37,885 bases of DNA from Enhydrobacter sp. (GTDB lineage Bacteria > Pseudomonadota > Alphaproteobacteria > Reyranellales > Reyranellaceae), in assembly GCA_026126105.1 (NCBI GenBank), contig JAHCJV010000054.1:1-37885 (forward strand), read 5' to 3'. The notes under the pieces were generated by a model. The model had not been told where the DNA came from. It did no database searches and saw only the letters and a list, made by a program, of their open reading frames with translations. Each line of letters begins with the position of its first letter. Within the stretch, counting starts at the first letter, position 1. Positions 30,364-37,885 of this stretch are shown here, in pieces. The position numbers and the translations under genes are program-made.

Positions 30364-31644
30364 TCAGCTCTTCAACCGCTCGATGTCGGCGCCGCAGGCG
30401 GCGAGCTTCTCCTCGAGCCGCTCGTAGCCGCGATCGAGGTGGTAGACGCGATGCAGGGTCGTGTCGCCTTCGGCGGCGAGGCCGGCGATGGCGAGCGAGA
30501 CCGAGGCGCGCAGGTCGGTCGCCATGACGTCGGCACCCCGCAAGCGCGGAACGCCGCGCACCAGCGCCGACTCATGATGGATGGTGACATTGGCACCCAT
30601 GCGCGCCAGCTCCGGGACATGCATGAAGCGGCTCTCGAAGATCGTCTCGGTGATCATCGAGGCACCCTCCGCGCGCGTCATCAACGCCATCATCTGCGCC
30701 TGCAGATCCGTCGGGAAGCCGGGATACGGCTCGGTCATGACGTCGACACCGTGCAGGCCGTTGGCACGATGGACGCGGAAGCCGCGATTCGTCTTGGTCA
30801 GGACAACACCGGCGGCGCGCAGGCTTTGCGCCGCAGCTTCCATGAGGTCGAGCCGGCCGCCGACCAGCTCGACGTCGCCCGCCGTCATGGCGACCGCCAT
30901 TGCATAGGTGCCGGTTTCGATCCGGTCGGGGACGACCGAGTGGGTGGCTGCCTTGAGCTGCTCAACGCCTTCGATCGTCAGCGTCTCGGTGCCGATGCCC
31001 GCGATCGGCACGCCCATCTTCGACAGGCATTCCGCGAGATCGGTAATCTCCGGCTCGCGCGCGGCGTTGTCGAGCACGGTCGTGCCCTTGGCGAGCGCCG
31101 CCGCCATCATCAGATTCTCGGTGGCGCCGACCGACACCTTCGGGAAGGTGTAGCGCGCGCCCCTCAGGCCCTTCGACGCGCGGGCAACCATGTAGCCGCC
31201 ATCGATGTCGATCTCCGCGCCCATCGCCCTCAGGCCGGCAATATGCAGGTCGACCGGCCGCGCGCCGATCGCGCAACCGCCGGGAAGCGACACCCGCGCC
31301 TCGCCCTCGCGTGCCACAAGCGGTCCTAGCACCAGCACCGACGCGCGCATCTTGCGCACGATATCGTACGGCGCCGTGGTCGAAGTAATCGCGCCGGCTT
31401 GCAAGGTGAGGGTCGTGCCATGCGCGTGACCGTTCTCGCCGGGCGCGGCGTTGATCTCGACGCCGTGCTGCCGCAGCAGTGCGATCATGGTCGTGATGTC
31501 GGCGAGCCGCGGCACATTCTTCAGGGTCAGTGGCTTATCGGTAAGCATCGCCGCGACCATCAGGGGCAGGCAGGCGTTCTTCGACCCGCTGACGGCGATC
31601 TCGCCCTTGAGCTGGCGGCCACCCCTGATCCTGATGCGATCCAT
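30364..31644 (-). CDS. murA: UDP-N-acetylglucosamine 1-carboxyvinyltransferase
   Basis: A 426-residue enzyme of the first committed peptidoglycan step (PEP plus UDP-GlcNAc). The substrate Lys/Asn lie in VSGSKNACLPLM (K22, N23), and the catalytic C124 lies in SLPGGCAIGARPVDLH, the fosfomycin target cysteine. Later motifs SVGATENLMMAAALAKG, EPYPGFPTDLQAQ and SRFMHVPELARMGA are intact. It follows dcd by 10 bp and is probably cotranscribed. Confidence 0.98.
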   Translation of the reverse strand: MDRIRIRGGRQLKGEIAVSGSKNACLPLMVAAMLTDKPLTLKNVPRLADITTMIALLRQHGVEINAAPGENGHAHGTTLTLQAGAITSTTAPYDIVRKMRASVLVLGPLVAREGEARVSLPGGCAIGARPVDLHIAGLRAMGAEIDIDGGYMVARASKGLRGARYTFPKVSVGATENLMMAAALAKGTTVLDNAAREPEITDLAECLSKMGVPIAGIGTETLTIEGVEQLKAATHSVVPDRIETGTYAMAVAMTAGDVELVGGRLDLMEAAAQSLRAAGVVLTKTNRGFRVHRANGLHGVDVMTEPYPGFPTDLQAQMMALMTRAEGASMITETIFESRFMHVPELARMGANVTIHHESALVRGVPRLRGADVMATDLRASVSLAIAGLAAEGDTTLHRVYHLDRGYERLEEKLAACGADIERLKS

Positions 31645-31654
31645 GTCGGCTCCT

Positions 31655-32209
31655 CTAGATCTTCGGCAGGGTGACGCCGCGCTGGCCCTGATACTTGCCG
31701 GCCTTGTCGCGATACGAGGTTTCGCAGGGCTCGTCGCCTTGCAGGAACAGGAATTGGCACGCGCCCTCGTTGGCGTAGATCTTGGCCGGCAAGGGAGTCG
31801 TGTTGGAGAACTCGAGGGTAACGTGGCCTTCCCATTCGGGTTCCAGAGGCGTCACGTTCACGATTATGCCGCACCGCGCGTAGGTCGACTTGCCGACGCA
31901 GATCACCAGCACGTCCCGCGGTATGCGGAAATACTCGACAGTGCGCGCCAGGGCGAAGGAGTTCGGCGGGATGACGCAGACATCGGTATTCCGGTCGACG
32001 AAGCTCTTCTGGTCGAAATTCTTCGGGTCCACCACGGAGGAGTTGACGTTGGTGAAGATCTTGAAATCGGTGCCGACTCGCGCGTCGTAACCGTACGAGG
32101 ACAGGCCGTAAGAGATGACGCCGTCGCGCTTCTGGCCATCGACGAAGGGCTCGATCATACCCCTCTCCTGCGCCATGCGGCGAATCCAGCGGTCGGAAAG
32201 AACGGCCAT
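31655..32209 (-). CDS. dcd: dCTP deaminase
   Basis: A 184-residue homotrimeric enzyme converting dCTP to dUTP. Motifs are SYGLSSYGYDARVGTDFKIF, CVGKSTYARCGIIVNVTPLE (active-site Ser and Arg) and PEWEGHVTLEFSNTTPLPAK (catalytic Glu). The C-terminal SYRDKAGKYQGQRGVTLPKI closes over the nucleotide. Full length, upstream of murA in the same direction. Confidence 0.97.
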   Translation of the reverse strand: MAVLSDRWIRRMAQERGMIEPFVDGQKRDGVISYGLSSYGYDARVGTDFKIFTNVNSSVVDPKNFDQKSFVDRNTDVCVIPPNSFALARTVEYFRIPRDVLVICVGKSTYARCGIIVNVTPLEPEWEGHVTLEFSNTTPLPAKIYANEGACQFLFLQGDEPCETSYRDKAGKYQGQRGVTLPKI

Positions 32210-32259
32210 TCTTGTTTGTCTTTATGCGAGGGGAATTCGAGCCTTCTAGACGAGCCGGC

Positions 32260-32280
32260 CGGGTCGCTCAACCCGACCCG
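32260..32280 (-). terminator. Hairpin after the 50-residue gene
   Basis: CGGGTCG and CGACCCG (7-bp arms, 7-base loop containing the TGA stop) form a GC-rich stem-loop between the small gene and dcd. There is no T-run, so the terminator role is weakly supported. Confidence 0.35.
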
Positions 32281-32420
32281 TCGGCATCCTTCGCCGGTTC
32301 TCTCTCCTTCGCCTGCGAGCGCGCCTGGCTCTTGCGTCGCTTGAGGTTTTCCCGCAAAGCCGCAGCCAGCCGCTCGGCGCGCGCGTCCTTGGGATCGACG
32401 GGCTTGGCGGGTGTGTTCAT
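32268..32420 (-). CDS. Small basic conserved protein (50 residues)
   Basis: Reads MNTPAKPVDPKDARAERLAA, then ALRENLKRRKSQARSQAKER and an acidic tail, ending at TGA 32268. The Arg/Lys-rich helix following an 'ERLAAALRENLKRRK' pattern is typical of small, uncharacterised alphaproteobacterial proteins. The start lies only 17 bp from the divergent dehalogenase start, so its promoter would lie inside that gene. It has no clear ribosome site. Confidence 0.55.
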   Translation of the reverse strand: MNTPAKPVDPKDARAERLAAALRENLKRRKSQARSQAKEREPAKDADGSG

Positions 32421-32437
32421 GTCCGAAGGATACACTA

Positions 32438-33322
32438 TTGATACGAGCCCTGCGCACCCAGGATGACCGTTTCCAGGACCTGCACGGCTGGGCCTATGCG
32501 CCTTTCTATCATTGGCGCACCGATGGCCTGCGCTTGCACTATGTCGATACAGGCCCGCGCCGGGCGGCCCGGACCTGGCTTTGCCTGCACGGCCAGCCGA
32601 CCTGGAGTTACCTTTATCGCCGCATGATGCCGATATTCGCGGCGGCCGGGCATCGCGTGATCGCGCCCGATTTCGCCGGTTTCGGCCGCTCGGACAAGCC
32701 GGTCGACGACGAGGCCTACACGTTCGACTTCCACCGCGAATGCCTGATCGACTTCATCGAGGCACTCGACCTCCAGAATATCGCTCTGGTCGTGCAGGAT
32801 TGGGGCGGGTTGATCGGCCTGACGCTCCCCATGGAGATGCCTGACCGCTTCGAGGCGCTGCTCGTGATGAACACCACCTTGGGCACCGGCGACGAGCCGC
32901 TGAGCCAAGGCTTCCTCGACTGGCGCGACTTTTCCAACCGTAACCCCGACATGGATATCGCGCGCCTTATGAAACGGGCCTGCCCGCACATCGGCGATGG
33001 GGAAGCCAGCGCCTACGGCGCGCCGTATCCGGACGTCTCTTCCAAGGCCGGCGTGCGCGCCTTTCCGAACCTGGTGCCCGACCGGCCGGACGCACCGGGG
33101 GCGGCGCTCTCGCGCCAGGCGCGCGACTTCTGGCGCAACACCTGGACCGGCAGGAGCCTGATGGCGATCGGCATGAAGGATCCGGTGCTCGGCCCGACGG
33201 TGATGAAATCCCTGCACGCTCACATCCGGAATTGTCCGCCGCCGCTCGAGATCGCCGAGGGCGGCCATTTCCTGCAGGAATGGGGCGACACCATCGCGCA
33301 CAAGGCCGTCGACACACTGTAG
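32438..33322 (+). CDS. Haloalkane dehalogenase-like alpha/beta hydrolase
   Basis: A 294-residue cytosolic hydrolase starting at TTG 32438 (IRALRTQDDRF) with AAGGA 7 nt upstream. This start fits the usual 'ALRTPDERF' beginning of subfamily-I dehalogenases better than the GTG at 32411. Motifs are CLHGQPTWSYLYRRM (oxyanion and halide Trp), nucleophile D121 with adjacent W122 in VVQDWGGLIGL, an acid in GMKDPVLGP (about D248) and H277 in EGGHFLQEWGD. Nucleophile, acid and His positions are close to those of DhlA. It could also be a close relative with another ester or epoxide substrate. Confidence 0.82.
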   Translation: MIRALRTQDDRFQDLHGWAYAPFYHWRTDGLRLHYVDTGPRRAARTWLCLHGQPTWSYLYRRMMPIFAAAGHRVIAPDFAGFGRSDKPVDDEAYTFDFHRECLIDFIEALDLQNIALVVQDWGGLIGLTLPMEMPDRFEALLVMNTTLGTGDEPLSQGFLDWRDFSNRNPDMDIARLMKRACPHIGDGEASAYGAPYPDVSSKAGVRAFPNLVPDRPDAPGAALSRQARDFWRNTWTGRSLMAIGMKDPVLGPTVMKSLHAHIRNCPPPLEIAEGGHFLQEWGDTIAHKAVDTL

Positions 33323-33361
33323 GCGTCGACGGCACGGCGACGCGGGTCTAGCTTCGCGCCA

Positions 33362-34075
33362 ATGTTCGTATTTGCCCTGATTTGGCCGTGGATCGGCATC
33401 GGCGCGGCCGGCCTGCTTCTTGTCCTGCTGTGCACGAACGCCTTGCGCAGCGATCGCTTGGTGACCCGCTGGGCCGACATGGTGTGGCTGACCTGGGCCG
33501 GCACCTTCGTCTATCTCGTGCACCAGTTCGAGGAGCACGGAATCGATGCAATGGACAACCCGTATGCGTTCCGTGGCTTCCTGTGCGCTGCCGTCGGTCA
33601 TGCCGATCCCGAAGCGTGCCCGGTGCCGCTGTCCTTCATCACCACGGTGAATGTCGCGGCGGTCTGGATCGCGGGCCCGCTGTCCGCGCTGCTTGCCGGA
33701 CGCTGGCCCGTCGTCGGGCTCAGCTTCTTCGCCATCCCGGCGATCAATATCTTCGCCCATGCCGGGCCGGCGATGGTGTCCGGCCGCTACAATCCCGGCC
33801 TTCTGAGCGCCCTGGTGCTCTTCCTGCCGCTGTGCCTGGTGGTTTTCGCGGCCGCCGTCACGCGCTATCAGCTCGGCGTGCGTGCGATCTTCGCCACCCT
33901 GGTCGCGGGCGTGGCGCTGCATATCGCCCTCATGACCTCGCTGATGGCGTTCATCGACGGCCGAATCGGGCTGGAAATGCTGCTTTTTCTGCAGGTCATC
34001 AACCCGTTCTGCTCGGCGCTCATCGTCGTGGCGCTGGCCGGCCGGGGCAGCGGCGTCCGGCGCTCGGGCCTTTAG
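33362..34075 (+). CDS. HXXEE domain membrane protein
   Basis: A 237-residue protein with about six membrane helices. The name-giving HQFEE lies in VYLVHQFEEHGIDAMDNPYA (about residues 54-58), and further His/Asn residues in PAINIFAHAG probably complete a buried polar site. The family has no established function, and a membrane metal site is a reasonable guess. It follows the dehalogenase by 39 bp and its end overlaps the AtuA stop tail-to-tail by 4 bp. Confidence 0.85.
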   Translation: MFVFALIWPWIGIGAAGLLLVLLCTNALRSDRLVTRWADMVWLTWAGTFVYLVHQFEEHGIDAMDNPYAFRGFLCAAVGHADPEACPVPLSFITTVNVAAVWIAGPLSALLAGRWPVVGLSFFAIPAINIFAHAGPAMVSGRYNPGLLSALVLFLPLCLVVFAAAVTRYQLGVRAIFATLVAGVALHIALMTSLMAFIDGRIGLEMLLFLQVINPFCSALIVVALAGRGSGVRRSGL

Positions 34076-35874
34076 GCGGCGAGCTCGCGCGCCAGCTCGG
34101 CCGGGACGCGGACGGGCATGTCGAGCAGCATCTGGGCGAAGGCCTTGGCCAGCGGGTCGGCCTTGAGCGAGGCCATGCCGCCACCGCCAAGTGCCTGACG
34201 CAAAAGGAAATTATAGCCGCCGATGCCCGGCAGCCGCCAGCGCGTCACAGTGCCCTGGATGCGGTGGGCGAAGTATTTGGCGACCGCTTCCTCCGTCACC
34301 TCGGCGTCGAGGATCGGCACATACTCGGGCTGGCGCGCGAAGATGCCGATATTGGCGTTGTCTCCCTTGTCCCCGGAACGGCCGTAAGCAAGCGACAAAA
34401 GCGGCACCTCGCGGCATTCCGCTGTCGCCAGCTGCGGGGCGGGTGCCGCTTCGTGCGGCAACTGTGCGGCCGAGAAGCCGCCGGCGCGGGCGCCCTCCTG
34501 CATCGGGATCCGGCGACCGTCGAGATCGATCGTCACCGGCACCAGGCTCTTGGGCACCAGGCAGGAGAACATGCGGATGACCGGGCTCGGCGAGACGCGG
34601 CCGGCGCCGAAGCTGCCGGTCATGCCGACCACGCCGCCGGTCGACATCGGCGCGATCTCGCGGCCGAGCAGCGCGAGCGGCTCCTTCTGGTCGTGACTGG
34701 CGGCGATCTTGACCACGACCTCGCGGCTGTCCCCGGTGCGCGCGTGCGGCCCGTAGGTCGCCTCGCCGCCGATCACCTCGATGCTCACGTCGCGATAGTC
34801 GGCCCAGCCCTTCTCGGCGAACAGGCGGCGCGTCTTGCGCACGATCATCTCGGCGCTGTGCCGCCCCTTGGCCACTGCCTCGCGCCCGGCGAGCATGAAG
34901 ATCGCCGACAGCTTGTAGCCGTCGGGAAAGGTCGTCGACACCTTGTAGGTATCCGTGGCCGGCCGCCCCTTCGCGCCCGACACGCGCACCCGGTCCTTGC
35001 CGACCTGCTCGTAGCGCGCCTGCGTGAAGTCGCAGACCACGTCGGGCACGATGTAGGCGCGCGGATCGCCGATCTCGTAGAGCATCTGCTCGGCTACCGT
35101 CGCCGGCGTGATCAGCCCGCCGGTATCGTCCGGCTTGCCGAGCACGAACGAGCCGTCCTCGGCGACCTCGGCAACCGGAAAGCCGATGTCGTCGTAGCCC
35201 GGCACCAGCCGCCAGTCGGTGAAGTTGCCGCCGTTGCACTGCGCGCCGCATTCGATGATGTGGCCGCACAGCGTGCCGGCCGCGAGACGATCGTGATCGT
35301 CCATGCCCCAGCCGAACTCGTGGATCAGCGCGCCCAGGGTCACCGCCGAATCGACCACCCGCCCGGTGATCACCACATCGGCGCCCTCCGCGAGCGCGCG
35401 GGCGATCGGGAAGCCGCCGAGATAGGCGTTCATGCTCGTGATCCGCGCCGGCAGCGCCGCGCCGGTATCCATCTCACGGATGTCCAGCGCGCGCAGCTCG
35501 TCGACGCGCGGTTGCAGGTCGTCGCCCAGCACGAGCGCGACCTTGAGCGTCACGCCCGCCGCCTCGCACGCCTTGAGCACCGCGTCGCGGCAGGCCTGCG
35601 GATTGACGCCACCGGCATTGGTGACGACCTTGATCCTTTTCTCCGCGATCTCCTTCGCGAGCGGCCCCATCACGGCGGTCACGAAGTCGGTCGCATAACC
35701 CGCCTGCGGGTTGCGCAGCTTCTGCGCCGCCATGATCGACATGGTGACCTCGGCGAGATAATCGCTCACCAGGTAATGGACGTTGCCGTGGCGCACGAGC
35801 TGCGCGGCGGCGGTCTCGGTGTCGCCCCAGAATCCCGAGTGACAGCCGATGCGGACAGTACGGGCCATGCTCAC
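34072..35874 (-). CDS. AtuA-type protein (DUF1446) with fused C-terminal AtuA-like domain
   Basis: A 600-residue protein. Residues 1-450 are the AtuA/DUF1446 domain (TVRIGCHSGFWGDTETAAAQ, VTNAGGVNPQACRDAVLKAC, DVVITGRVVDSAVTLGALIH, ECGAQCNGGNFTDW). Residues about 490-595 are the small domain with LAYGRSGDKGDNANIGIFAR. In Pseudomonas AtuA belongs to acyclic terpene (citronellol/geraniol) catabolism, but the biochemical role is unsettled and the family is much broader. It overlaps the enoyl-CoA hydratase by 4 bp and is probably part of an acyl-CoA pathway. Confidence 0.88.
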   Translation of the reverse strand: MSMARTVRIGCHSGFWGDTETAAAQLVRHGNVHYLVSDYLAEVTMSIMAAQKLRNPQAGYATDFVTAVMGPLAKEIAEKRIKVVTNAGGVNPQACRDAVLKACEAAGVTLKVALVLGDDLQPRVDELRALDIREMDTGAALPARITSMNAYLGGFPIARALAEGADVVITGRVVDSAVTLGALIHEFGWGMDDHDRLAAGTLCGHIIECGAQCNGGNFTDWRLVPGYDDIGFPVAEVAEDGSFVLGKPDDTGGLITPATVAEQMLYEIGDPRAYIVPDVVCDFTQARYEQVGKDRVRVSGAKGRPATDTYKVSTTFPDGYKLSAIFMLAGREAVAKGRHSAEMIVRKTRRLFAEKGWADYRDVSIEVIGGEATYGPHARTGDSREVVVKIAASHDQKEPLALLGREIAPMSTGGVVGMTGSFGAGRVSPSPVIRMFSCLVPKSLVPVTIDLDGRRIPMQEGARAGGFSAAQLPHEAAPAPQLATAECREVPLLSLAYGRSGDKGDNANIGIFARQPEYVPILDAEVTEEAVAKYFAHRIQGTVTRWRLPGIGGYNFLLRQALGGGGMASLKADPLAKAFAQMLLDMPVRVPAELARELAA

Positions 35875-36659
35875 CCCTTCTTCTTGCGGTTGACGAACGC
35901 CGTCATGCGCTCGATGTGCTCGCCGTGCGCAACCGACTCGGCCATGGCGTCGATGCCGGCCTGGATCCCTTCGTCGATCGACAGCCGCTCCCAGCGCCGC
36001 ATCAGCCGCTTCTGCACCCGCATCGCCTGCGGCGTCGCCTCGACCATGGACGCGACGCAGCGCTCGATCGCGTCATCGAGCTTTGCCGCCGGCACGACCT
36101 GCTCGACCAGGCCCCAGCGGTCCGCCGTCGCCGCATCGATGTTCTCCGCCGTGAGCAGCAGCCACGAGGTGCGGCCCCAGCCGATCAGGCGCGGCAGCAG
36201 CGCCGCCTCGACGACCGACGGCAGGCCGACCTTCACCTCCGGCATGCCGAACACGGCATCGTCGGCGGCGATGCGGATGTCGCACGACACCGCGACCTCG
36301 AGCCCGGCGCCCAGGGTGTAGCCCTCGGCCTTGCAGATCACCGGCACCGGCACGTCGCGGATCGCCTGGCAGAGCTTGTGGATCTGGGTGAGGAAGCGCC
36401 GCCCGTCCTCGGGGTGCTTCATCGTCGTCATATGGTTGATGTCGGCGCCGCCGATGAACGACCTCCCGCCCGCGCCGGAGAATACGACGCAGCGCAGGTC
36501 GTCCTCGCGCGCCAGGCCGAGGAACGCCTCGGTCAGGTCGAGCAGCGCCGGCGGATTGACCGCGTTCAGCTTGCGCGCATTGTCGTACACGACATGCGCC
36601 ACCGTTCCGCCGGGACGTCGATCCCAGGAAATGTCGACCTTGTGGATGGACGCCGCCAT
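35871..36659 (-). CDS. Enoyl-CoA hydratase/isomerase family protein
   Basis: A 262-residue crotonase-fold protein. The oxyanion-hole segments are FSGAGGRSFIGGADINHM and EGYTLGAGLEVAVSCDIRIA, followed by FGMPEVKVGLPSVVEAALLP. The catalytic Glu corresponding to the second glutamate of hydratases is not obvious (VVEAALL occupies its region), so it could be an isomerase or hydrolase-type member. The start at 36659 follows GGAGCGAAACGAC. First gene of the leftward pair with AtuA, divergent from the LysR gene. Confidence 0.88.
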   Translation of the reverse strand: MAASIHKVDISWDRRPGGTVAHVVYDNARKLNAVNPPALLDLTEAFLGLAREDDLRCVVFSGAGGRSFIGGADINHMTTMKHPEDGRRFLTQIHKLCQAIRDVPVPVICKAEGYTLGAGLEVAVSCDIRIAADDAVFGMPEVKVGLPSVVEAALLPRLIGWGRTSWLLLTAENIDAATADRWGLVEQVVPAAKLDDAIERCVASMVEATPQAMRVQKRLMRRWERLSIDEGIQAGIDAMAESVAHGEHIERMTAFVNRKKKG

Positions 36660-36883
36660 GTCGTTTCGCTCCGTGTGCTTCTTAACTCTCGCGCCTTCTT
36701 CCATTACAGCACGGATATGCCGGATTCCATCGACCCAGGACCACACCGCGCCGGGTTTCTCGATCGAGTACCCGCATTAGTCTTGTAATCGGACGTGCAA
36801 CCGGTTCAGGGTATCGACCGATCTGGCAAACGCAAGGTCGCCTCACCGCGTTCAGGGCGTGCGTCTTGAACGAGAGGGTTCCG

Positions 36884-37873
36884 ATGAACCTCCGCAGCAT
36901 CGATCTCAACCTCCTGGTGATCTTCGACGCGCTGATGGCCGAGAAGGGCATCACGCGCGCGGCAAAGGCGATCGGCATGACGCCCTCGGCCGTCAGCCAC
37001 GCGCTCAACCGCCTGCGCCAGACCTTCGGCGACCCGCTGTTCGACCGCACGCCAACCGGCATGGTGCCAACGCGCCGCGCGCTCGAGCTGATCCCCTTCG
37101 TGCGCGCCGCCTTGCACAGCCTGCGGCATGGCATTGCCCTGCAGCACGAGTTCGATCCCGAGACGTCCCAGCGAACCTTCAACCTCCGCCAGTCCGACTT
37201 CATGAGCGACTGCCTGCTGCCGCGGCTGTGCGCGCGCGTGCGGGCGGAAGCTCCCGGCGTCACGCTGATCGTGGGTCAGCTCCCCGACGCGGACGAGGAT
37301 CCTTACGCCGCCGGCGACATCCAGCTCCGCGTCGGCACCCGCCTGCACGGTCCGGCATATCGTCGCAAGCGCATCTGGCGCGATCCCTTCGCCGTGGCGA
37401 TGCGCTCGGATCATCCGGCGAGGACGGGCACGCTCACCCTCGACCGGTTCCTGGAACTGCCGTTTCTCGATGTCTCCAGCGCCATCGTCGACCGGCGCAG
37501 CCTCGACGAGGTGCTGCGGGACCGGGGCGTGACACGGCGCACCGCGGTCACGATCCCGACCCTGGCGGGTGTGGTCGCCGTCCTCGCCCACACCGACCTC
37601 TGCGCCGTGCTGCCGCAGCGCTGGGTGGCGCTCTACAGCGCTCCGAGCGAGCTTACGACGGTGCTGCTGCCCATACCGCTCCGGGGCATCGAATACGCCG
37701 TCGACATGATCTGGCACGCCAGCGACGAGAGCAATGCCGGCCACCGCTGGCTCCGCCGGCTGATCGTCGAGGAATTCGGCGTTCTCTATGCGCCGACGGC
37801 TTTTCAGGAGCGCCGGGTCGGTCATCTGCCCAGCCGGCTGGACGAGGCGCCGCCGCTCGCGGCCGCGTCGTGA
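36884..37873 (+). CDS. LysR-family transcriptional regulator (NodD/LinR-like class)
   Basis: A 329-residue regulator. The HTH spans residues 1-65 (SIDLNLLVIFDALMAEKGIT, TPSAVSHALNRLRQTFGDPL, FDRTPTGMVPT). An effector-binding domain of about 90-300 follows. The class in which 'LNLLVIFDALM' and 'GDPLFDRT' appear often controls adjacent catabolic genes. It is divergent from the hydratase/AtuA pair across 224 bp, so it is the likely regulator. I could not mark a convincing T-N11-A box. GAGAGGG precedes the ATG. Confidence 0.9.
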   Translation: MNLRSIDLNLLVIFDALMAEKGITRAAKAIGMTPSAVSHALNRLRQTFGDPLFDRTPTGMVPTRRALELIPFVRAALHSLRHGIALQHEFDPETSQRTFNLRQSDFMSDCLLPRLCARVRAEAPGVTLIVGQLPDADEDPYAAGDIQLRVGTRLHGPAYRRKRIWRDPFAVAMRSDHPARTGTLTLDRFLELPFLDVSSAIVDRRSLDEVLRDRGVTRRTAVTIPTLAGVVAVLAHTDLCAVLPQRWVALYSAPSELTTVLLPIPLRGIEYAVDMIWHASDESNAGHRWLRRLIVEEFGVLYAPTAFQERRVGHLPSRLDEAPPLAAAS

Positions 37874-37885
37874 ATGCGGTTCATA

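Noticed and set aside
33382..36321. Very long open frame (979 residues) on the plus strand opposite AtuA and the hydratase
   Set aside because: It is antisense to two clear families and its protein is low-complexity Arg/Ala/His/Asp-rich. GC-rich codon bias alone keeps the frame open.
1..37885. CRISPR arrays, insertion sequences, rRNA genes
   Set aside because: No regularly spaced repeats, transposase motifs or rRNA sequence were seen.

Overview
The window comes from a GC-rich alphaproteobacterium. The evidence is the conserved block murA, DUF2948, hisG, hisD, UPF0262, phosphatase, infA, maf, RNase G, yacG, tRNA-Phe, together with a short-form HisG and a BigR/Blh sulfide module. I cannot fix the genus.

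Left part (1 to about 12480): one end of an integrated phage-like element that continues past the left edge of the window. It sits against the 3' end of tRNA-Phe, with a tyrosine recombinase facing that end. On the minus strand lies a tightly overlapping early/replication operon (4934 to 432). It encodes a small DNA-binding-type protein, a DUF1376 replication protein with an 11-residue repeat linker, a TOPRIM primase-helicase and small proteins, and it ends at a terminator at 345-376. A Cro-like/CI-like pair diverges at 6733-6787 over two operators. The same operator pair, with the same 25-bp spacing, recurs at 7637-7678 over the promoter of a second, rightward operon (7707 to about 9822). A plus-strand insert (5047-6375) carries a HEPN-like protein. 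A 323-residue unrecognised helical protein lies between the integrase and the tRNA. No capsid, tail or lysis genes are visible.

Middle part (12617-19666): a housekeeping block read right to left (hisG/hisD, UPF0262, LMW phosphatase, infA, maf, RNase G, yacG). A pair of tandem secreted paralogs is read the opposite way between infA and the phosphatase gene.

Accessory island (19756-30361): YceI, a receiver-only regulator, a FixJ-type two-component system divergent from an RND permease/adaptor pair, then a persulfide/sulfite detoxification module (Blh, BigR, rhodanese-membrane fusion, TauE/SafE). It lies exactly between murA and DUF2948, which are usually neighbours.

Right part (30364-37873): dcd-murA operon, a 50-residue protein, a haloalkane dehalogenase-like hydrolase, an HXXEE membrane protein, an AtuA-type protein with an enoyl-CoA hydratase, and a divergent LysR regulator.

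No gene-free stretch exceeds 300 bases. The longest are 197-431 (contains the terminator), 36660-36883 (divergent promoter region, no clear site seen), 23043-23208 (divergent promoter region) and 12326-12483 (repeats next to the tRNA).
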